16,723 bases of DNA from assembly GCA_030825825.1 (NCBI GenBank), contig JAPJPE010000001.1, forward strand, positions 24,231 through 40,953, written 5' to 3'. Both the position numbers and the translations under genes were made by a program. The first letter of the stretch is position 1. Each line of letters opens with the position of its first letter. This DNA is from Streptococcus sp. Its GTDB lineage: Bacteria > Bacillota > Bacilli > Lactobacillales > Streptococcaceae. Below, piece after piece: positions 12,901 through 16,723 of this stretch. Under the pieces are notes generated by a model. The model was not told the origin of the DNA, did no database searches, and saw only the letters and a program-made list of their open reading frames with translations.

Positions 12901-14761
12901 AGCGATTCTGGTGGTTGCTGGTGGAACAGTCAGCAAGGCTAAGAAACCAACAGTACAGCTAGATGGAGTAGCCCTTCCAAAATTTGGCAGTGGCAACCAT
13001 ACTATTTTCCGTCCGCTGGCTTATGGTCAAGAGCCTGGTCAGGTCACAGCAAGTGCAGAAAATGCCCAAGTAACGGTCCTACAAGCTAATCGCGAAAATG
13101 GTTTGAAAGCTCAAATTTTTGTCACTGCTAAGGATACGGGAGCTGTACAGACCTATGCTGTGCAATTCCAAGAAGAAAGTCCACAGATCCAGCGTTTAGA
13201 ATTACGTCTGCCAGAAGGGCAAGAACTCAAGGAAGACCAAACGGTAACGCTTGATGTCTTGGCTCATTACCAAGATGGCAGTGTAGCTAGCCTCAAAGCA
13301 GATCAAATCGATGTGAAGACAAGAGCTGGTAGTCAAGGAAAAGCAGTCGCAAGCAAGAAAGGTTTGGAACTGCGGGAAGCAGGATTGGTTCATTTAGAAG
13401 CCAACTTCCAAGGACAAACAGGAGAAGTCAGCTTTACCATCACACCAAATCCTGAAGAAAAGACAGTTGTCAAGGTGCGTCCTGTACGAATCAGTACCGA
13501 TCGAAACGTGTTGCCAGCTCTTCCAGAAACCGTCTTGGTTGAGTATGACAAGGGATTCCCTAAAGAAAAACGCGTGACCTGGGATGCTGTGACCGCAGAT
13601 CAAGTCAAGGATTACCATAGCTTTACAGTCACCGGTCATGTAGAGGGTGTGGAAAAAGAAGCCCAAGCTCAAGTCACGGTTGAAGGCATTATCGCTGTAG
13701 AAGAAGTCAGCACCACCACTCCAGTCGGAGAAAAACCAGCACTTCCAGAAAGCGTGCGGACTTATCATTCCAATGGCAAGACCTATGCTGCTAAGGTAGC
13801 CTGGGATGCGGTCGATCCGCAACTCTTGGCCAAAGAAGGAGAAGTTGTCCTCTCTGGTCGTGTAGAAGGAACGGATCTTCCAACCCGTCTTCATATTCGT
13901 GTTTCCGCAAATACAGTCAAGGGGGCCAACGTAGCAGAGCAATGGACAGGATCTGTCTTGCCACTCGCTTTTGCAAGTGACTCTAACGATGCGGATCCAG
14001 TTGCTAAGGTCAATGATAAGGTCATCTCCTTTACCGATGCTCCAGCTAACCGTTGGACCAACTGGGGCCGTGACAATGCGGAAGATTCTGTTGGGATCTT
14101 GTTTGGGGACTCTGGTATCTTGACCAAACGTGCAGTGGACAACCTCCATGTCGGTTTCCATGAAGACCACGGTGTTGGAGCTCCAAGTGAGTATGTGATT
14201 GAGTACTATACAGGAGAACAAATCCCAACGGTTCCAAGCAATCCAAATCGCGTCAAAGATGAAACAGACCATCCATTTAACAACCCAGCCAACTGGAAAG
14301 AAGTCAGCCACCTAACCGTTGAAGAACCGGTAGCAGCTGGTAAGATGAATCATTTCAGTTTTGATAAGGTCGACACCTATGCCGTTCGGATCCGTATGAA
14401 GACGCCAGAAGGCAAGCGTGGAAGCTCTATTTCAGAGATTCAGATCTTTGCCAATAAGGTTGCGCCAGAAGAAAAGAGCCAGTTGACCATTCGCGTCAAT
14501 GGCGATGTCTTGCCAGGTGTCAATCCAAGTGTGACCGATTACTATATCGATGCGCGTGATCGGGCTTATCCACAAGTGGAAGCGACAGCTAGCCATCACG
14601 GTCTTGCAACGGTTGTGCCAAGCGTCCATGAAGGAGAGCCAATCCGCGTCATCCACAAAGCAGAAGATGGCACCATCTTACAAGAATACCGCCTCCACTT
14701 AATCAATGATGCCGAACAGTTGAAACAGTCTAGGATACTTGAAGATAAAGACAATCACTAG
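9956..14761 (+). CDS. bgaA: BgaA-like beta-galactosidase (GH2) without signal peptide or wall anchor
   Basis: BgaA removes terminal beta-1,4-linked galactose from host N-glycans and also acts as an adhesin. From GTG 9956 there are 1601 residues: GH2 jelly roll (about 5-165), Ig-like domain (170-285), and a TIM barrel (285-590) with acid/base Glu417 in SIGNEVGE and nucleophile Glu498 in YGSETSSATRTRG. The 81-residue gap between them equals that of pneumococcal BgaA as I recall it (Glu564/Glu645). Beta-sandwich domains follow (640-830), then Ig-like repeats (about 840-1320), a CBM71-like galactose-binding module (about 1323-1500, with ANRWTNWGR and VGFHEDHGVG), and a last beta domain to about 1590. 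The pneumococcal protein continues with a second CBM71 and LPXTG; this one stops after LHLINDAEQLKQSRILEDKDNH. The frame is open upstream to 9803 but has no ATG. GTG 9956 has GGAGG at 9946-9950. It may be a cytoplasmic enzyme or a decaying gene. Confidence 0.93.
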   Translation: MQDRERDFNKDWYFKLNATPGAEGRQVDVKDWKKLDLPHDWSIFFDFDHNSPAQNEGGQLNGGDAWYRKTFRLDDKDLDKKVRLEFGGVYMDSKVYVNGQFVGHYPNGYNAFSYDITPYLNADGSENTIAVHVVNQQPSSRWYSGSGIYRDVKLSVTDKVHLAQYGTTITTPQLEKQQGGAVDTVVMSRIVNQDDQAHSIYAEYEIVDQNGQVVSEKARSEARAVLAGQEINLSHTLHVERPKLWNVTDEKATLYTLYTRVYRDSQLVDVQKERFGYRYLNWTPEGGFFLNGVATKFHGVSLHHDHGALGAEENYKAEYRRLKQMKDMGVNAIRTTHNPASEQTLQIAAELGLMVQEEAFDTWYGGKKQYDYGRFFEKDATHPEARKGDTWSDYDLRTMVERGKNNPAIVMWSIGNEVGEADGSDKSVTTVRRLVKTIKEVDATRYVTMGADKFRFGDGSGGHEKVAAELDAVGFNYSEANYESLRAKHPNWLIYGSETSSATRTRGSYYHPEREWVGSNQEDRHYEQSDYGNDRVGWGRTATASWIFDRDHAGYAGQFIWTGTDYIGEPTPWHNQNATPVKSSYFGIVDTAGLPKNDFYLYQSQWVSAEKHPMVHLLPHWNWDNPELANRIMDEEGRIPVRTFSNAHSVELIVNGESQGAKTFTKKTTADGRTYQEGANPDELYLEWLVPYVPGKVEAIARNEAGEVIAKDQVETAGKAAGVRLLKEEHAIAADGKDLTYITYEIVDEEGRVVPTANNVVHFHLHGQGQIVGVDNGEQASRERYKAQADGSWQRKAFNGKGVVIVKSTEQAGAFTLYADSDRLQSDQVSLFTGKKDQAERTVLGVEPVRQSVYLGEEPALPSKVNVVYSDGKAQEEAVEWERADYSRTGQVRVTGHVQGRRVEALVDVIGVEQVLPVIKQIPQGADLATVDKTVQLVFTDGRTVSYEVDQWTLEAGQEEQLSTPGARLKATGLLGNGEAVQAILVVAGGTVSKAKKPTVQLDGVALPKFGSGNHTIFRPLAYGQEPGQVTASAENAQVTVLQANRENGLKAQIFVTAKDTGAVQTYAVQFQEESPQIQRLELRLPEGQELKEDQTVTLDVLAHYQDGSVASLKADQIDVKTRAGSQGKAVASKKGLELREAGLVHLEANFQGQTGEVSFTITPNPEEKTVVKVRPVRISTDRNVLPALPETVLVEYDKGFPKEKRVTWDAVTADQVKDYHSFTVTGHVEGVEKEAQAQVTVEGIIAVEEVSTTTPVGEKPALPESVRTYHSNGKTYAAKVAWDAVDPQLLAKEGEVVLSGRVEGTDLPTRLHIRVSANTVKGANVAEQWTGSVLPLAFASDSNDADPVAKVNDKVISFTDAPANRWTNWGRDNAEDSVGILFGDSGILTKRAVDNLHVGFHEDHGVGAPSEYVIEYYTGEQIPTVPSNPNRVKDETDHPFNNPANWKEVSHLTVEEPVAAGKMNHFSFDKVDTYAVRIRMKTPEGKRGSSISEIQIFANKVAPEEKSQLTIRVNGDVLPGVNPSVTDYYIDARDRAYPQVEATASHHGLATVVPSVHEGEPIRVIHKAEDGTILQEYRLHLINDAEQLKQSRILEDKDNH

Positions 14762-14874
14762 CTTATCTTTGGGCTTTTTGTTCAAATAACTAAATATGAG
14801 CAAGATAAAAATAGTGAGAGTCACTGGCGATCAAAATGAGATGTGTTAAAAAGCAAAGATAGGAGGAAACAGCT
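14762..14874 (+). other. Spacer between bgaA and the fucosidase gene
   Basis: AAGATAA (14742-14748, inside bgaA) and TTATCTT (14763-14769) can pair, and GGGCTTTTT follows, so a weak terminator is possible. AGTGA/TCACT (14813-14817/14821-14825) is a small hairpin. I see no convincing promoter; TTGTTC (14778-14783) lacks a good -10. The end holds the SD AGGAGG (14861-14866). Confidence 0.35.
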
Positions 14875-16723
14875 GTGAACGAGCACCAAGAAGAATCAGA
14901 GCATTCCTCAGCAGCAACGAGTGAGAAAGAAAACCGCACAGTTAGCCAAGGGACAGAAGCCACCCAACCAGCTACTTCTCTAGATGAGGAGTCTGAGATT
15001 GCGGATTATGGACCTCTTCCAAGCAAGGCTCAAATGCAATACCACCGCGAAGAACTAGCAGCCTTCATCCACTTTGGGATGAATACCTACTACGATCGTG
15101 AGTGGGGAGATGGGCAAGAAGATCCTTATTATTTCTATCCAGAGCATCTGGATACCGATCAGTGGATCAAAACCCTGAAAGATGCTGGTTTCAAACGGAC
15201 CATCATGGTCGTCAAGCACCACGATGGCTTCCTCTTGTATCCTTCTAAATACACCGACCATACCATTGCCAAAAGTGGTTGGAAGGAAGGAAAAGGCGAT
15301 GTCCTAGCTGAAGTTTCAGCTTCTGCTAGCAAGTGTGACATGGATATGGGGGTCTACCTCTCCCCTTGGGATGCTCACAGCCCGCTCTACCATGTGGATA
15401 CAGAGGACCAATATAACGAATACTATCTCAACCAGCTCAAAGAAATCCTTGAAGATCCAAAATATGGAAACAAGGGCAAGTTCGTAGAAGTCTGGATGGA
15501 TGGAGCGCGTGGCGATGGGGCTCAAAAAGTCACCTATACCTTCGACAAGTGGTTTGATGCTATTCGTAAGGCCCAAGGGGATATTGCCATCTTCTCAGCT
15601 GAGCCGACCAATGTTCGTTGGATTGGAAATGAAAAGGGAATTGCTGGAGATCCAGTTTGGCATAAGGTCAATCCAGATAAGATCCGCAACAATCCATCCA
15701 ATAGCTATCTCAATCACGGGGATCCGGAAGGGAAGCAATACTCAGTGGGAGAAGCGGATGTTTCTATTCGCTCCGGCTGGTTCTACCATGACAAGCAAGA
15801 GCCTAAGTCCTTGCGCGAATTGATGGACATTTACTTCAAATCGGTCGGCCGTGGAACCCCGCTTTTGCTCAATATTCCACCCAATCAAGATGGGAAATTT
15901 GCGGATGCCGATGTAGCCCGCTTGAAAGAATTCCGCCAGACTTTGGACCAACTCTACAGTGTGGACTATGCGGCAGGAGCTTTGGTCGAAGCTGACTCGA
16001 CACGGCGCAATGCTCATTATTCAGCCAGCCATTTGACAGATGGGGATGAAAAGACCAGTTGGGCACCTGCAGATGATGCCAAGACCGGCTCTTTTGTCCT
16101 CGATCTTGGAAAAGAGCAACACTTTGATGTGGTCGAGCTCAAGGAAACCATCGAGAAAGGCCAACGGATTTCTGGCTTCACCATCGATGTGGCTGTGAAT
16201 GGCCAATGGCTTCCTTTTGGAGCTGGTTCAACCGTAGGATACCGCCGTTTGATCAAGGGACAACCAGTTGATAGTCGCTATATCCGGGTGTCCATCACCG
16301 ATGCCCAAGCCACTCCAATCTTGAACGGAGTATCTGTCTATAAGACGCCAGCCAGCATTGAAGAAACCGATGGCTATCCGCTTGGTTTGACTTATCATTC
16401 TGACCGGACAGCTGAGCGGGCCAATGGCCAGTGGAATGAAGAGGGAGAAGGCGTTCGAGGCACCTCTATGTGGACCAAAGAAAAGGGAGCTTCCGTGACC
16501 TATCAATTTGAAGGCACCAAGGCCTATGTCGTCGCAACTGTCGACCCTGGTCATGGGGAAATGGATGTCTATGTCGATGGACAAAAGCTAGCGACCGTCA
16601 ATACCCAAAGCCCAAGCCGCAAACGGAGCCAAAAGGTCTATGAAACACCGGATTTGACAGCAGGATCTCACACCTTGACCTTGGTCAATAGCAAGGGAGA
16701 TGCGATCGCAACGGAAGGGATTT
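14875..16723 (+). CDS. GH29 alpha-L-fucosidase, 3' end outside the window, no signal peptide
   Basis: This is an exo-enzyme releasing alpha-linked fucose, probably the alpha-1,3/1,4 type (GH29-B) that acts on Lewis-like host glycans. The visible 616 residues are: a polar linker (1-50), the catalytic barrel (about 55-350) with IHFGMNTYYDREWG, VVKHHDGF, nucleophile Asp209 in VWMDGARGDG and likely acid/base Glu253 in WIGNEKG, then an F5/8 type C (CBM32-like) domain (about 365-495) and the start of another beta-sandwich. The 44-residue spacing of Asp and Glu matches GH29-B enzymes as I recall them. GTG 14875 is preceded by AGGAGG (14861-14866) at 8 bases. An in-frame TAG at 14860-14862 excludes a longer N-terminus, so there is no signal peptide although the linker looks like that of a secreted protein. 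The frame stays open to the window edge. It follows bgaA in the same direction, and removal of fucose would expose galactose for BgaA. Confidence 0.92.
   Translation, partial: MNEHQEESEHSSAATSEKENRTVSQGTEATQPATSLDEESEIADYGPLPSKAQMQYHREELAAFIHFGMNTYYDREWGDGQEDPYYFYPEHLDTDQWIKTLKDAGFKRTIMVVKHHDGFLLYPSKYTDHTIAKSGWKEGKGDVLAEVSASASKCDMDMGVYLSPWDAHSPLYHVDTEDQYNEYYLNQLKEILEDPKYGNKGKFVEVWMDGARGDGAQKVTYTFDKWFDAIRKAQGDIAIFSAEPTNVRWIGNEKGIAGDPVWHKVNPDKIRNNPSNSYLNHGDPEGKQYSVGEADVSIRSGWFYHDKQEPKSLRELMDIYFKSVGRGTPLLLNIPPNQDGKFADADVARLKEFRQTLDQLYSVDYAAGALVEADSTRRNAHYSASHLTDGDEKTSWAPADDAKTGSFVLDLGKEQHFDVVELKETIEKGQRISGFTIDVAVNGQWLPFGAGSTVGYRRLIKGQPVDSRYIRVSITDAQATPILNGVSVYKTPASIEETDGYPLGLTYHSDRTAERANGQWNEEGEGVRGTSMWTKEKGASVTYQFEGTKAYVVATVDPGHGEMDVYVDGQKLATVNTQSPSRKRSQKVYETPDLTAGSHTLTLVNSKGDAIATEGI

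Noticed and set aside
13394..14311. A 305-codon open frame on the minus strand inside bgaA
   Set aside because: It is antisense to the Ig-like and CBM71-like part of bgaA, has no recognisable domain or SD, and its composition follows from the codon use of the plus-strand gene.
1..16723. CRISPR array, insertion sequence, prophage genes, phage attachment site or replication origin
   Set aside because: I saw no regularly spaced direct repeats, transposase or integrase frames, or DnaA-box cluster. The tRNA-Cys 3' end shows no obvious att duplication within the window.

Overview
The window reads as chromosomal DNA of an oral streptococcus, most likely of the Mitis/Sanguinis group. The penicillin-binding protein closely follows pneumococcal PBP2a, and the large glycosidase follows pneumococcal BgaA along its length as I remember it. 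The rpmG-secE-nusG, rpsB-tsf and dpr genes are typical of Streptococcus. The species cannot be fixed by reading alone.

Layout. 1-4523: the end of an unidentified gene, then pbp2A (+), a convergent membrane-anchored zinc metallopeptidase gene (-), and the secretion/transcription block rpmG, secE and nusG (+). 4525-4765: a modular palindromic intergenic repeat ending in a two-way terminator. 4778-5745: a lipoprotein gene and a single tRNA-Cys, both on the minus strand, each with its own promoter and terminator. 5848-7905: rpsB and tsf under one strong promoter, with a structured leader and an intergenic attenuator-like hairpin. 7906-8413: about 500 bases without a gene, holding the tsf terminator, a second palindromic element and AT-rich DNA. 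8414-9560: a small membrane export-family gene (-) divergent from dpr (+), the latter with a near-perfect PerR box between promoter and ribosome binding site. 9601-16723: an accessory host-glycan region with a very large beta-galactosidase (bgaA-like, GH2) and a GH29 alpha-L-fucosidase that runs off the window.

The most notable region is the last. Both glycosidases look like descendants of secreted, probably wall-anchored enzymes, but neither now has a signal peptide. In bgaA the gene opens with a good Shine-Dalgarno and a YSIRK-type N-terminus. The reading frame then jumps at the point where the hydrophobic core should begin, and the leader frame stops. Just after that stop lies an SD-like GGAGG and a GTG that opens the complete catalytic frame. 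The bgaA C-terminus also lacks a sorting signal and ends where the pneumococcal protein continues. The fucosidase begins at a GTG behind a strong SD, with an in-frame stop overlapping that SD, and starts directly in a linker typical of mature exported proteins. If the sequence is correct, these enzymes are inactive remnants or have become cytoplasmic. A cre-like site in front of bgaA suggests CcpA control of at least the ancestral gene.

The housekeeping part is conventional but rich in RNA signals: a promoter that would make pbp2A nearly leaderless, a terminator-like hairpin at the very start of the nusG transcript, and a folded rpsB leader.
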